A stretch of DNA of 52,980 nt. Origin: a virus. This document shows, one piece after another, positions 6,261-16,340 of this stretch (its first letter is position 1; each line of letters opens with the position of its first letter). The notes beneath the pieces were generated by a model that was not told the DNA's origin, searched no databases, and saw nothing but the letters and a program-made list of their open reading frames with translations. The stretch lies in IMG/VR virus record IMGVR_UViG_3300042557_001513, positions 1 to 52,980 of that record, one strand, 5' to 3'. Both the position numbers and the translations under genes were made by a program.

Positions 6261-6843
6261 GTTTGTCATTGAGCCAGCACCACGAGGGGAAAGTGTAACC
6301 CTCGCTGACCTTCTGGGCCACATCCTGCGGCAACCAGATCTTCGCCTTGATCGCGCAACCGCAGACGCCGCATTGGTTGAGCCGTGAAGCATGTGCCGTG
6401 GTCCGTGCACCGATCAGCTTGAAGAGCCATTCGGCCAAACCCTTGCACCGCCAGCATCCCTTGACCGTTGTGTTCAGGGGACATGAGGCACAGAGCGCGG
6501 CCCGGCGTTCGGCTTCGGTCTGATCGACAAGGCCCCTCCCCGCGAGTGCGGAGACCGCGGCTTGGATGAAACGCTTAACATCGTCCATCGTGAAGTGGGT
6601 CTTGAGTGCGTAGTCACCCTCGATGACGTGACTACAACTCTCGCTGCCGACCGGAAGCTGGGCACAGACAAAGTCTTGGATGTCGGCCGAGGGATCGCCC
6701 ACGGCAATGCCATTGGCCTCGCGATGGGAGGTCACCTTCTTGACCAGTTCCCGCAAGGTCGAAGCGGCAAACTCGAAGCCCGTTTCCGGTTGGACGTAAC
6801 GCCAACCGCCGGGCGGGGTCACGCTGGTATCGGTTACTATCAT
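6223..6843 (-). CDS. Cys-rich (probable zinc-binding) phage protein
   Basis: A 206-residue protein. The N-terminus (GGWRYVQPETGFEF) and the centre (FTMDDVKRFIQAAVSAL) resemble a conserved phage family of unknown role found near structural genes. Residues 115-175 carry three Cys clusters (CASCPLN, GCWRCKG, CGVCGCAIKAKIWLP), a likely zinc-binding ribbon, and a final PSWCWLN. The last 11 residues are encoded on the strand opposite the tRNA-Glu, so they may be a recent extension. Its start overlaps the stop of the giant gene by ATGA, making it the last gene of the minus-strand unit. Confidence 0.65.
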   Translation of the reverse strand: MIVTDTSVTPPGGWRYVQPETGFEFAASTLRELVKKVTSHREANGIAVGDPSADIQDFVCAQLPVGSESCSHVIEGDYALKTHFTMDDVKRFIQAAVSALAGRGLVDQTEAERRAALCASCPLNTTVKGCWRCKGLAEWLFKLIGARTTAHASRLNQCGVCGCAIKAKIWLPQDVAQKVSEGYTFPSWCWLNDKPLSTGIEPVSQP

Positions 6844-9800
6844 CGATCGGCGAGGATTTCGCGGGGGGCGGCCGAGCGGCGGGCTTGGTTGTAGGCCGAG
6901 ATGCGGTCGCTCTTACCGCGGGCGCGAACCAAGTCGAGGCTCTGCTCGCTCGCGTTGTAGGGTTTGTAGATTCCGGTGGTCACCATCTTGATGGTGTCGC
7001 CGCCGAGACCTCCGTCGCGGAGGATCGCTTTGGCCCGCTGCACGGGCACCCCGAGGCGGATGGCGGCGAGGTAGTCCCTGCGGATTGAGTCGATCAGGCT
7101 ACGGCGGGCGGCATTGGAACGCTCGTATCCATCGACCACATCGCCGGCCGAGCGGGTGCCTTGGGTGGTGAATTCGCGATTGAAGAGGGACGAAGCATCG
7201 CGTATCTCGCGCATGAAGCGTGAAGACTTGAACTGAAGGGCCTGCTGCGCGTCGACCGAGGAGACACGCTGACCAGCCACTACGCTGCCGATTTCGTTGA
7301 AGAGGTTATAGGCGCGACCCGTTTCGCTTTCGATGCCGAAGGCGGCTTTACCGATCCGCTCGACGCTGTTCACGGTGCCGGGGATGAAGGGATCGTAGAA
7401 GATCTTGCGGGCCACGCTCAGACCGATATTCGCTCCGGTGTCCTGCGGGTTGTAGACCTGACGGCCGGCCGCGTCACGGTTACGCATCACATCCATGATT
7501 GCTCCGGAGAAGATCTGCTCGCTCGTAAAAGGATCGAGAGCCTGGCGCACCATGTCCATCGTGCCTTTGAGGAGAATATCGTCGGCGCTGTCGGCGTTAC
7601 GCAGCGATCGCATGAACGCATACAGAGGCTTTTTGAAATACTCGTAGGGATCGAGGAAGCTAACATCGACGAAGTCGACCTCACCATTCTCCTTACGGAA
7701 GAGGAGAAGCTGGCTGTTCTTCTGCCAGTCGGGCAAGAAGCGGCGGAGGTCTTCCTCATCCTCTCCGGAGATGCCCGCCATTGCCATCGAAGCGGAACCC
7801 ACCGCAAGGGGAAGAAAAGCGGCGGTCGTCATACCACGGACACGCTTCCAGCCGATCGCTTCGAGTTCCTTGTTGCCCGTAGCCCGGCCCTCCATGATTT
7901 CTTGGCGGGCCAGCTTTTGCAGATTGTAAGTGGTGCGGATGACTTCGCTCGTGAAGGTCACGAACGGCGCGATGAAGGGGAACTTCTTGAGATCCTGCAC
8001 GATGGATGGGGCCAGCGAGTAGGTCCAGTGGATGTCACGGGCGATCTCCGCGGCTTTCTCTTTGACCTTGTTATCGTCCCAGTCGGGATAGGCTTGGCGG
8101 TATTTGTCCTGCTCGGCCTCGTAGATCATCACCTTGAACCAATCGTCACCGGAGGAGTAAGTGCGGACGGCAAAGTCGGTCACTTTCTTGAAAGGCTCCC
8201 CGACTTTATTCCAAACATAGTCACCCCAATCAGGGCTTCCGGCGCGGCGGCTGGCCGTGAGGAGATCTTCAAGGAGTCCGGTGGTGATCGACTCACCGAC
8301 AATGCCGCGACTAATATAGTCGTCGATTTTGGTCCGCCACTCGGCACGGCTCATGTTGCGGTATTTGCCGAATGTGTTGGCCAAGACGGTGTCATTAGAA
8401 TTTTTGAACCTCTGCCAGAAGTCGCTGCCCGGGGCGATATCACCCAGACCCAAGTTACCCGTCGCCACCAAGTTGAGGTAGTTACCCAAGTAGTTACGGA
8501 TCTGGGACGCCACCGATCCGACCGTCTTGGTCGCCATCGAGATGCCCGTCAGCTTCATGGCCGAGCGCAGCCACCAGTAATGCTCCTCGGCTCCCCCGAC
8601 GGGGAACATCTTGAAGAGACCCTCGGCCAGCATCGGGTGGGCATACATGCCGCCGAGCGGTGTCAGTGAAGGGTTCTTCTCGGTCGAGATCCGGACGTAG
8701 CCTGGAGGATGGCGGGTGTCGTCGGGATTGTTCTCACGACTCCAGAGCCAGCCTTCTTCAATACCGATGTCGCGCAGTTCCTTGAGGAAGTTATCGTTGG
8801 CGATGACGCTGGAGAGCTTCATCACCGTCTTGGCATAGTTGACGGTCGGATCTTCGTAGCGTCCCCAGAGGGCTTGGATTTCCGGCGCGATGTTGCCGCG
8901 CTGGTAGAACATGCTGAGATTCTTCTGCCCTGGAATACGACCGGAGAGCACTTCGATGGTCGGGGCTTCTTGCCCCACGGCGAGATAGCCTTCGAGGAGG
9001 TTCTCCACTTCATCTTCGGTCACCGAGTCATTGGCCATCACCAAAGCATCCTCACGGGATAGCGTGCGCCCGTCCTCGGCGGCAGTGGCGATAAGCTCAG
9101 TTGTTTTGTCTTTGACCAGGCTGCTGCTGATGTATTTGCGGGCCGCGTCCATGACCTTCGGGTCTTTACGCACGCGGTCGGCCCACTGCGGATCGTCAAA
9201 GATCGCGTAGCTGCGATTCAGGTAAGTGCCGAGGGCTTCGTCGACCGTGATCGCCAAGTCACCATTGACCAAGCCCTCATTCGGCAGACGGCGCGATAGC
9301 GATTCGATGTGCGCCGACATCTCGCGGATCGTCGCAGCAAGTTCCTCTGGCAACTGGGCCAAGGCTTGCGTCTGTTTGTTCTGCTTAAAGTTGCGGCGGT
9401 TGTCGCGGATATACTGGTCGCGTTTCTTGGCCGCGGCGTTGGTCTGTCCGTTCAACCGCATCCGCTCGATCTCAGCGATCTGCTCCGAGGTCAACGGGTT
9501 GTCCAAGTTACCAAGAGCCGTGTTGATCGTTTCCACTGGCGGTGTCTGGCCCTTGTAGAATTTCTTCATCTGACGCTCCAAGAGGCGCGAGAGATCTTCG
9601 ATGGTCGCGACATCGACCTTGATCGCCATCCGGCTTGAGCGGTAGAGGTCACCGGCTTTCTTATCGAGAAGCTCATCGACGGCGAACATGCCGCCCTGGG
9701 TGATCGTGCCCTGGATCCGGTTTCCGTCCTTGTCTGTTTTAGTGCCTAAGTTTGTCGGTATCTTCTTGGTGGCTGAACGCCAGACACGACCACGTGCTCG

Positions 9801-12800
9801 GCTCTCCATTGCCACCGCAGGCCGCTCCAGCATAGTGCTATCGAGAATAGCAACGGCTTGTGAATCGCCGCCGACACCTTCTACTTCGTTGACATAATTG
9901 ATCGCTCCGATCGCGTAAGTCTTCAGCAACTCACGAATCTGACTCAGCTTTTCACGATTCTTGTAAGTCGGGGACTGGAGCATGAACTCTCCGACATTGC
10001 CGTCGAGCCCGACATACTCGTCTTCAAACTGCACGCGATTAAGATCTGCCATCAGGGCTTTTTCATGGGCGCTGCTAAGATCGTCCCAAGTCTCAGCGAG
10101 TTCGATGGCGTCCTCTTTATTGATGAGACCTTTGCTGACAAGTTCCACAAGCAAAGCGTCCGCATGTTCCCAAGACATGTCGGTGTCTACGTCTTCTGTA
10201 TAAAATTTGTCCGTGGAATCTTTAACCGCAAACGAGGACATCTGATCCTTGATCGCTTCTTTCGAAACCCATTCGGCTTGAGTCCTTGCGCCGACATGAA
10301 AGCCCATAGCGCCACGATCAAACCTCACAGTCTCGGGGGTCAGGACAGAGGGACCAGCGTGATACAGAACACGACTCCGTGCCCGGCTCTCTAATGTAGT
10401 TGTATCATTGAAAAGACGGGCAACATCCTGAGTTATGTTTTCGTCAAAGTTAACTGCAATCTGGTTGTTACCGTTTCTAAATACTCTGGCTACAGCCCCT
10501 CCTCGGAATCCGGCGTTTTCGATAAATCTTTTGAGTGCTGGAAGTGTCCCAAACTCAGTCCGCTCGTCGTTGGCAATGACCAAATACTTTTTACCAGAAA
10601 CTTGGTCTTCAACTTGAGATGCGCGTTCTTTCATCGAAGCTACTAGCTTCGCAGTGTCCAGCACTACATCCCCGTCAGCGTTGGTTATGGTGTTTAGTTT
10701 ATGGTATTCTTTGGGCTGTAAGATGTTCGGAAGTTCTGGGTCCGGAACCACTACAGACTGGCTTCCGCGTGCCCGGCCCTCTGCACCCTGAACCGTGTCG
10801 CGTGCAGCTTGCTGCGGTGTTGCGTTGTTATTACGCCAGACCAACGCGGGATCGACAAAATTGAATCCATTGTCTTGAGCCCACTGGACGAACTGGGGCT
10901 CGGTCATACTGCGTGCCGCATCGCGCACCCGCTTGGCTGATGCGGCGGGACTACGTCGGGCAAATCTTTCCGCGATGGCTTGGCGCTGCTCGGTCGTGCC
11001 TTCCAGATTGCGAGCTTCGATCTCGCGGTTGATGAAGTTTTCCGCCTCGTTGAGAAGCTCCATCTCCATGTTGATCGCCGAGCGACGAACCTCCGGCATG
11101 GTGTATTCGCCCAAGTTCACGTCACCGCCGGCATTGGAGAAATTAATGATCCAACTGTCCTTGAAGGCTTTGGCTAGAGGCGAGTTGGGGTCGGCTTTGA
11201 TTCCGGCGATAAGTTCGACCAAGGCATTCCACGCATCGCGCACCGCATTGAGGAGCGAGACACGACCCTTGGCTTGGCCGAAGCCGAGACGCACCATCAG
11301 GTCGGCCAGTTCGGGGCTGCTGGAAACTTCGGTCGTGAACTCTTCCAAGTTGGTCAGCCCAGCATAGACGCGGTTTGCTCCCTCCGGATCGTTCTGCGGC
11401 AGTGCCCGGTTATCGAGGTCTTTGGCCAGCCGCGTGTAGTCGGCGTCAGTCAACGTAGTGGGGACATCCAAGCGGAGGTCACGCGCTGCGGCGACCAGGG
11501 CTTCACGGCGCAGGGCTTCGAGGCGATTGAGCGCGTCCTGTTCGACGCGGTTGAGCTTGATCTCGCCGCGCACTTTCTTGCTCGTCGTGACGTGGCTCAA
11601 CTCGTGCAAGAACGTGTTCACCGCGCTGTCGCGGTCGTGGAGACTATCCAGGTTAAGGGCGATGTCGTAGGCGTTGCTGCCGTCGCGGGTGAATAGTCCC
11701 GACCACGACGAATCGCTACCGAAGCGGGCGATCTGCACACCCACACCGTTGAGATCGACACCGCGGCGAGCCAGCTTGGCAAACTCACGGGCACGCAGCT
11801 TCATGTCCTGTGAGAAGCGGCCCTGCTGCACCGTCTCAAGGAAGGTGCCGACATCGGCAAAGGCACGGGCGCGGAGTAGCTCGCCGACATTCTCACGCAC
11901 TGCACGCACCTCCTCGGCCGAGCGGCGGGCCGCGTTCGATCCGGCCAGAAGCTCGGAGGCCGAGAGTCCGGCCAAGTCGGCAAACGAGTTCGGCGTTTCA
12001 ACGAAGACAACCTTCCCCGCTTTGACAGCGGCGGGGTTGCTGCGGGTGACGATCGACTGGTAAGCGCGGTCGATCTCGGCGTCGGTCAGAGCAACCGACT
12101 CCGCATCGGTCAGGCGACCGAAGGACTGGATGAAGATTCGCTTGGCTCGTCGGCTGAGTTGCCGGACGGTTGTCGGCGCAAGAGATGCTCGAACGCTAGG
12201 TCTTCCATCGCCGCGAACACCGGCTCCCGTAGCAGTTCCGGCTCCTCCGCGATCAGGTCCGCCCACACTTTCGGGTCGCCCTTGCGTAGTCGTAGCTGCT
12301 GTTCCTCGGGCAAGCGAGCGATTAGCTCCGGATAGCTCTCGTCCAACTGGACTGCCGCCAGAAATGTTTGCATCGGCGCGAACGGCCGATCCTCGATTGG
12401 TTCTTGGTCTTCCTTCATTGATTTGGTTTTCAAGTTCTGCACCCCCTTCTTTGATGTATCGTCTGATTAGTTTGGCCCGGCGTTTCTGGGCCTGAGTAAG
12501 GTCACTCTTTTGACCACGGATGGGCCTTCCGCGTTCATCTAAAATTTGTCTTTCAAACCGGAATATCAAATCCCGGTCGCCGTCAGAGAGGTTGTAGAAT
12601 CGCTCTCTGGCCGCTTCAAAGTCCTCTGAAAGGGGCTCGTCTGGCTGGGATACCACTGCGGCATCTTCATTGACCTCAGTCTCGGCCGTCTCCGGCAGCA
12701 CGACGCGGTCGGAAGACTGCACTGTCTCGGCCTGCTCGGCACGGGCCAGTTCACCCTCGGCGAACTCTTGGGTCGTTGCGGGCTCTTGAGCCCCTTGGCG

Positions 12801-15800
12801 TCCCGCCCTCTCCCGTGCCTCGCGGTCGGTGATAAGCTCGGTCTGCTGGTTCATCTCACGGCGGCGGATCGAACGGTCGGCCGTCTTCACCGCATTCATC
12901 GCCGTGTAGATCGGATTGAATTTACCGAGATTCCTGAAGGTTTGTGCGATAGATCGCAGAGCGGCACGGGCATTCAGACTCTCGGCCACCTGATCTCCCG
13001 TGAGACTTTGAGGTTGTTGTGCCTCCCACCGAGCTACGACTTGCTCTATGGCATTATTGATATCGGACTCATTACTACGCTCGGCTTCACTGATGATCTG
13101 TTCTTCAATTTTATCTGCCCGATCCGGATCGATACCCCCTTGTTCCAACTCAAGTGCGGACATCCTCTCTGGATTGATCTCGATCCCTTTGATTTTCTTC
13201 GTGGCCTTTTGTCTGGCGGCTTGAAGCCGGGACTGCCGTATAGGGGCCAGTGCCTCCAGAAACATTTTAGCCAGCGTAGCAGTTCCTTCCGCCGGTTGTT
13301 TGCCGCGCCGTTTTTTCCGGTTGGCAAAAGTTTTCACCACACGATTTTGCGCCTCGAACCGTGCCTCATCCTTCACGTTCTCCGGAAGATCTGAGCGGTT
13401 GATAAAGTCGGTCACACGGGCCAACGCATCCTCATAGAAAGAATATTCGACGGGGTTGAGCTCGGCTTGCACCAACTCCCATTCCTTGAGTTGTTCCTCC
13501 GGTAAGGTCTGGCGCTCCTTGCGACCGCGCACAGCAGCCTCACTTCGGGCGATACGCTCCGGTGAGTTCTTGTAGATATTGTCGAAAAGCAAAAGACCAC
13601 GACGGCGGGCATTTGCACCACGCGAAGTCAGCGGAATGTCGACGCTGAAGTCTTTGGGGGACTTCAGACCGCGCCGATAAGTCCGACCACCAAAGTTGAC
13701 CCCCGTGACGATGTTCTTACGTCCACCCTTCTTATCGCTGACCGCTTGGACTTCGATGTCCTTGTTCAAGGTCGCGAGTTGGTCGTCCGGCACCACAACC
13801 TCAAGACCTTGGTTCATCTGGCGAACCGTGTTGAACGGCGTGTTGGTGAACTTACCCCGAATCGAAGGAATGATCGTCCCCTTCTCACCCTTCTTGTTGA
13901 ACCAGCTTACCTCAATCGGGAACGCTTCAGTCCCCAGCCCGTCGCTGAACGTCGACTCCTGCGCCCCACGAGTCCCCGTGTAAGGCGAGCCAAGCACACG
14001 CTCGGCTTGCTGCTTGGTCGGGTTCGGTCCGAGGGCATCGGCAAAGGCTTGTTCCAGCGGGGTCTTGGTATTCTCCGGCGGCGGGGCAAGCGTAACGCGA
14101 TTAAATTGGGATGGCTTGAGTTCAAGCTGGCTGACTTCACCGACAAACTCTCCGGAACTAAGAGGAACAGTGCCCATGCGAAACACGGCATTCCCATTCT
14201 TTCTGCGGCCCATGAACCTCGCACCTTTACCTTCGTAGCCGATCAAACCCACCCGTTGATTAAGTTCCAGACCATCAACAAACGCTGCTGCTTGGGTCAG
14301 AGGCCGAGCCAGGTTTTCTTGTTTCTGCTTCTGCTCTTCTTCACGGGCTGTTTCCAATTCCTTCCGCCGCGCATTGTAAAGGTTCTGTAGGACGAGCCTC
14401 TCTTGTTCCCCGCCAATTCGTGACTCTTTGATTTGTCCGAGTCGTTCTCCCAATAAACCACCGGGCTGTAATGCGCCGGAAGCTGCATACTCTTGCCGCA
14501 ACATCTGGTCTCTTAGGAGGAAAGCCCCTTCTTCGCTGCGGCGAAGAGCCTCTTCTTCACTTAGAGTCTCATCAATTACCGCTGCCGATTCGGCTGCTGG
14601 TTTAACCTCGGAAACAGGATCTTGAGCCGCGGGTTCCGGCGCTGGGTCTGCCAGTGCCGCCGAAACGACTTCATCTTCAGCCAACTGCTGACGAAGCGCC
14701 TGACCCCCAAGCGGGCTCTGCCGCAGCCTGGTGGCTTCCGTCTCCTCGTCGAGTTCGGCGGGCTCACCGAGTTCATCTTCCTCGACCACCTCTTCTTGTT
14801 GAGTCGGAAGCTCTGTCGTCAGCTTACCCTCGGAAAGATCACTTAGAGCCGTCTCGGCTTTAGCCACGAGCATGGCCGCACGGCCTTCCTCATCGGCTTC
14901 CGGAACCACAATCTGAAGCGTAGCCCCACTCTCGTCCTGCATCGTCGGCGCACCGCGCACGATTTCACGATCCGGATTGACGACAGCCCACAAGCCCGTC
15001 GAGCTACGTCGCATCTGCAAGTCATCAACTTGGATCGCATCGGACCACTCGCCTGTTAGCGTTGGTTCAGCCGGAGCCTGATCTGCCTGACGAGGAGGCA
15101 ACTGCCGCAACTTCTCCGCCGTCTGCGGAGCCAGTGCTTCGATGACACTGCCAGCACCGCCCAAGGCACCGCCGACCGTGGCTCCGGCAACCGCGGCGAT
15201 CCGACGTTCACGCTCGGCCTCGGGGGTGCCGACAACCTCTTCGATCGTGCGGTTAGGATCAGCCGCACCGAGAGCGGCTTGCTCCAATCCCGTCTGCACA
15301 TACTCGGTGCCGCCTTCAAGCGCCGAAGTGGCCGGCAAACCAACACCAACGCTTCGGGCCACACGGCCGGGGAACGAGATCCCCGTGGCCGTCTCGACAC
15401 CCTCCATCGCCGCCCGCCCCGTCCTCGTGAAAGGCTTGAGAAATTTTCCGGCAATAAAGACTTCACCGAGCGTATCGAGTGCAGCCCCCGGAACAGCAAA
15501 AGCTGCCGCTGCCAAGGCATCCCCTTCACCCGTCTCTTGGGCGATCTGTCCGAAGCTCCCGCCCGCGATCTGCCCGAAGTTGGCGAGGTAAGCACCCGCG
15601 ATACCACCACGGGCTGCGGCTTGCCCTTCCCGCATGAGCGCACCTTGGGCCACCTGCTCGGCGACCTCTTTGGCCGCTTGTTTGGTTACCTCACCACGAG
15701 CCGTAATCTCTGCCGCTTTGTTGGCAAACTCCCGTCCGGCCATCCCTGCCGCCACCCGCTTGCCAACTTCATTGGCCACGATCCGCTTGGCCAAGGTCTT

Positions 15801-16304
15801 ACCAGCAAATCCGCCGATGCCGCCACCGACCGCTGAAGCGAGCAACTGCGGAATCTGCTCACCCAAGAGCCCTGCCGCGTAGGTCGCCGCATCCCCTGCC
15901 CCCTCGATCTCCTCGAAGGGATCCTGCACCGTAGCTTGATTCAGCGCGGCCTCCTCCATCTTACGGACGTAATTATCCAGCCCGAACTCCTCAATACCCT
16001 CGACGCCAAGCGCCTGCCCCATGAGCCCTACCAACCCGTAGCCGAGACCTTGGGTCTGGTCGACACCGCGATCTAGGCCGGTCGAGAACTCTTCGCGAAG
16101 GGTGCGCTCCGGAGTCAAAGAAACGCCAATGCCTTGGTTTAGTTTGGCTAACTCCCGACTCCACCGTCGGAAATCATCATCTGGCTCTGACTCAGTCCGT
16201 TGTGTGCTTCGCTGCCCAGTGAGCACATCCACGGGGACATTCTGTAGGTCTAGGTCGACCGAAGTGTCCTGAAAGTCGCTCTGAATTTCATCATACCAAG
16301 CCAT
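6840..16304 (-). CDS. giant polyvalent virion protein (metallopeptidase, ADP-ribosyltransferase-like and large polyvalent domains)
   Basis: A 3154-residue protein. In order: an acidic N-terminus; Ala/Gly-rich membrane-prone helices at about 145-395; long charged coiled-coil parts; a zincin HELSH at about 1567-1571; and an ADP-ribosyltransferase-like domain at about 1976-2165 with VLYHAG near its start, GFHVGARTQAEW in the middle and YVNEVEGVGGDS near its end. A large domain at about 2450-2870 follows (IQALWGRYEDP, IRNYLGNYLNLV, PFIAPFVTFTSEVIRTTYN), typical of giant polyvalent phage proteins. RAR-type linkers occur at 1844, 1974 and 2169, the last two flanking the ADP-ribosyltransferase part. 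Such proteins are packaged and injected at infection; that role is inferred. ATG 16304 follows a GTAATAAC element and has no Shine-Dalgarno. Confidence 0.75.
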   Translation of the reverse strand: MAWYDEIQSDFQDTSVDLDLQNVPVDVLTGQRSTQRTESEPDDDFRRWSRELAKLNQGIGVSLTPERTLREEFSTGLDRGVDQTQGLGYGLVGLMGQALGVEGIEEFGLDNYVRKMEEAALNQATVQDPFEEIEGAGDAATYAAGLLGEQIPQLLASAVGGGIGGFAGKTLAKRIVANEVGKRVAAGMAGREFANKAAEITARGEVTKQAAKEVAEQVAQGALMREGQAAARGGIAGAYLANFGQIAGGSFGQIAQETGEGDALAAAAFAVPGAALDTLGEVFIAGKFLKPFTRTGRAAMEGVETATGISFPGRVARSVGVGLPATSALEGGTEYVQTGLEQAALGAADPNRTIEEVVGTPEAERERRIAAVAGATVGGALGGAGSVIEALAPQTAEKLRQLPPRQADQAPAEPTLTGEWSDAIQVDDLQMRRSSTGLWAVVNPDREIVRGAPTMQDESGATLQIVVPEADEEGRAAMLVAKAETALSDLSEGKLTTELPTQQEEVVEEDELGEPAELDEETEATRLRQSPLGGQALRQQLAEDEVVSAALADPAPEPAAQDPVSEVKPAAESAAVIDETLSEEEALRRSEEGAFLLRDQMLRQEYAASGALQPGGLLGERLGQIKESRIGGEQERLVLQNLYNARRKELETAREEEQKQKQENLARPLTQAAAFVDGLELNQRVGLIGYEGKGARFMGRRKNGNAVFRMGTVPLSSGEFVGEVSQLELKPSQFNRVTLAPPPENTKTPLEQAFADALGPNPTKQQAERVLGSPYTGTRGAQESTFSDGLGTEAFPIEVSWFNKKGEKGTIIPSIRGKFTNTPFNTVRQMNQGLEVVVPDDQLATLNKDIEVQAVSDKKGGRKNIVTGVNFGGRTYRRGLKSPKDFSVDIPLTSRGANARRRGLLLFDNIYKNSPERIARSEAAVRGRKERQTLPEEQLKEWELVQAELNPVEYSFYEDALARVTDFINRSDLPENVKDEARFEAQNRVVKTFANRKKRRGKQPAEGTATLAKMFLEALAPIRQSRLQAARQKATKKIKGIEINPERMSALELEQGGIDPDRADKIEEQIISEAERSNESDINNAIEQVVARWEAQQPQSLTGDQVAESLNARAALRSIAQTFRNLGKFNPIYTAMNAVKTADRSIRRREMNQQTELITDREARERAGRQGAQEPATTQEFAEGELARAEQAETVQSSDRVVLPETAETEVNEDAAVVSQPDEPLSEDFEAARERFYNLSDGDRDLIFRFERQILDERGRPIRGQKSDLTQAQKRRAKLIRRYIKEGGAELENQINEGRPRTNRGSAVRADANISGGSPVGRELSGANRSLARGTAATTTQGRPESVGGPDRGGAGTATGAGVRGDGRPSVRASLAPTTVRQLSRRAKRIFIQSFGRLTDAESVALTDAEIDRAYQSIVTRSNPAAVKAGKVVFVETPNSFADLAGLSASELLAGSNAARRSAEEVRAVRENVGELLRARAFADVGTFLETVQQGRFSQDMKLRAREFAKLARRGVDLNGVGVQIARFGSDSSWSGLFTRDGSNAYDIALNLDSLHDRDSAVNTFLHELSHVTTSKKVRGEIKLNRVEQDALNRLEALRREALVAAARDLRLDVPTTLTDADYTRLAKDLDNRALPQNDPEGANRVYAGLTNLEEFTTEVSSSPELADLMVRLGFGQAKGRVSLLNAVRDAWNALVELIAGIKADPNSPLAKAFKDSWIINFSNAGGDVNLGEYTMPEVRRSAINMEMELLNEAENFINREIEARNLEGTTEQRQAIAERFARRSPAASAKRVRDAARSMTEPQFVQWAQDNGFNFVDPALVWRNNNATPQQAARDTVQGAEGRARGSQSVVVPDPELPNILQPKEYHKLNTITNADGDVVLDTAKLVASMKERASQVEDQVSGKKYLVIANDERTEFGTLPALKRFIENAGFRGGAVARVFRNGNNQIAVNFDENITQDVARLFNDTTTLESRARSRVLYHAGPSVLTPETVRFDRGAMGFHVGARTQAEWVSKEAIKDQMSSFAVKDSTDKFYTEDVDTDMSWEHADALLVELVSKGLINKEDAIELAETWDDLSSAHEKALMADLNRVQFEDEYVGLDGNVGEFMLQSPTYKNREKLSQIRELLKTYAIGAINYVNEVEGVGGDSQAVAILDSTMLERPAVAMESRARGRVWRSATKKIPTNLGTKTDKDGNRIQGTITQGGMFAVDELLDKKAGDLYRSSRMAIKVDVATIEDLSRLLERQMKKFYKGQTPPVETINTALGNLDNPLTSEQIAEIERMRLNGQTNAAAKKRDQYIRDNRRNFKQNKQTQALAQLPEELAATIREMSAHIESLSRRLPNEGLVNGDLAITVDEALGTYLNRSYAIFDDPQWADRVRKDPKVMDAARKYISSSLVKDKTTELIATAAEDGRTLSREDALVMANDSVTEDEVENLLEGYLAVGQEAPTIEVLSGRIPGQKNLSMFYQRGNIAPEIQALWGRYEDPTVNYAKTVMKLSSVIANDNFLKELRDIGIEEGWLWSRENNPDDTRHPPGYVRISTEKNPSLTPLGGMYAHPMLAEGLFKMFPVGGAEEHYWWLRSAMKLTGISMATKTVGSVASQIRNYLGNYLNLVATGNLGLGDIAPGSDFWQRFKNSNDTVLANTFGKYRNMSRAEWRTKIDDYISRGIVGESITTGLLEDLLTASRRAGSPDWGDYVWNKVGEPFKKVTDFAVRTYSSGDDWFKVMIYEAEQDKYRQAYPDWDDNKVKEKAAEIARDIHWTYSLAPSIVQDLKKFPFIAPFVTFTSEVIRTTYNLQKLARQEIMEGRATGNKELEAIGWKRVRGMTTAAFLPLAVGSASMAMAGISGEDEEDLRRFLPDWQKNSQLLLFRKENGEVDFVDVSFLDPYEYFKKPLYAFMRSLRNADSADDILLKGTMDMVRQALDPFTSEQIFSGAIMDVMRNRDAAGRQVYNPQDTGANIGLSVARKIFYDPFIPGTVNSVERIGKAAFGIESETGRAYNLFNEIGSVVAGQRVSSVDAQQALQFKSSRFMREIRDASSLFNREFTTQGTRSAGDVVDGYERSNAARRSLIDSIRRDYLAAIRLGVPVQRAKAILRDGGLGGDTIKMVTTGIYKPYNASEQSLDLVRARGKSDRISAYNQARRSAAPREILADR

Positions 16305-16326
16305 CAGAGAAGGTATAGGTTAAGGG

Positions 16327-16334
16327 GTTATTAC
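16327..16334 (-). promoter_or_regulatory. GTAATAAC leader element, copy 4
   Basis: Minus-strand GTAATAAC followed by CCCTTAACCTATACC, 22 bases before ATG 16304 of the giant gene. The preceding gene stops just upstream (TAG). Confidence 0.7.
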
Positions 16335-16340
16335 GCAACC

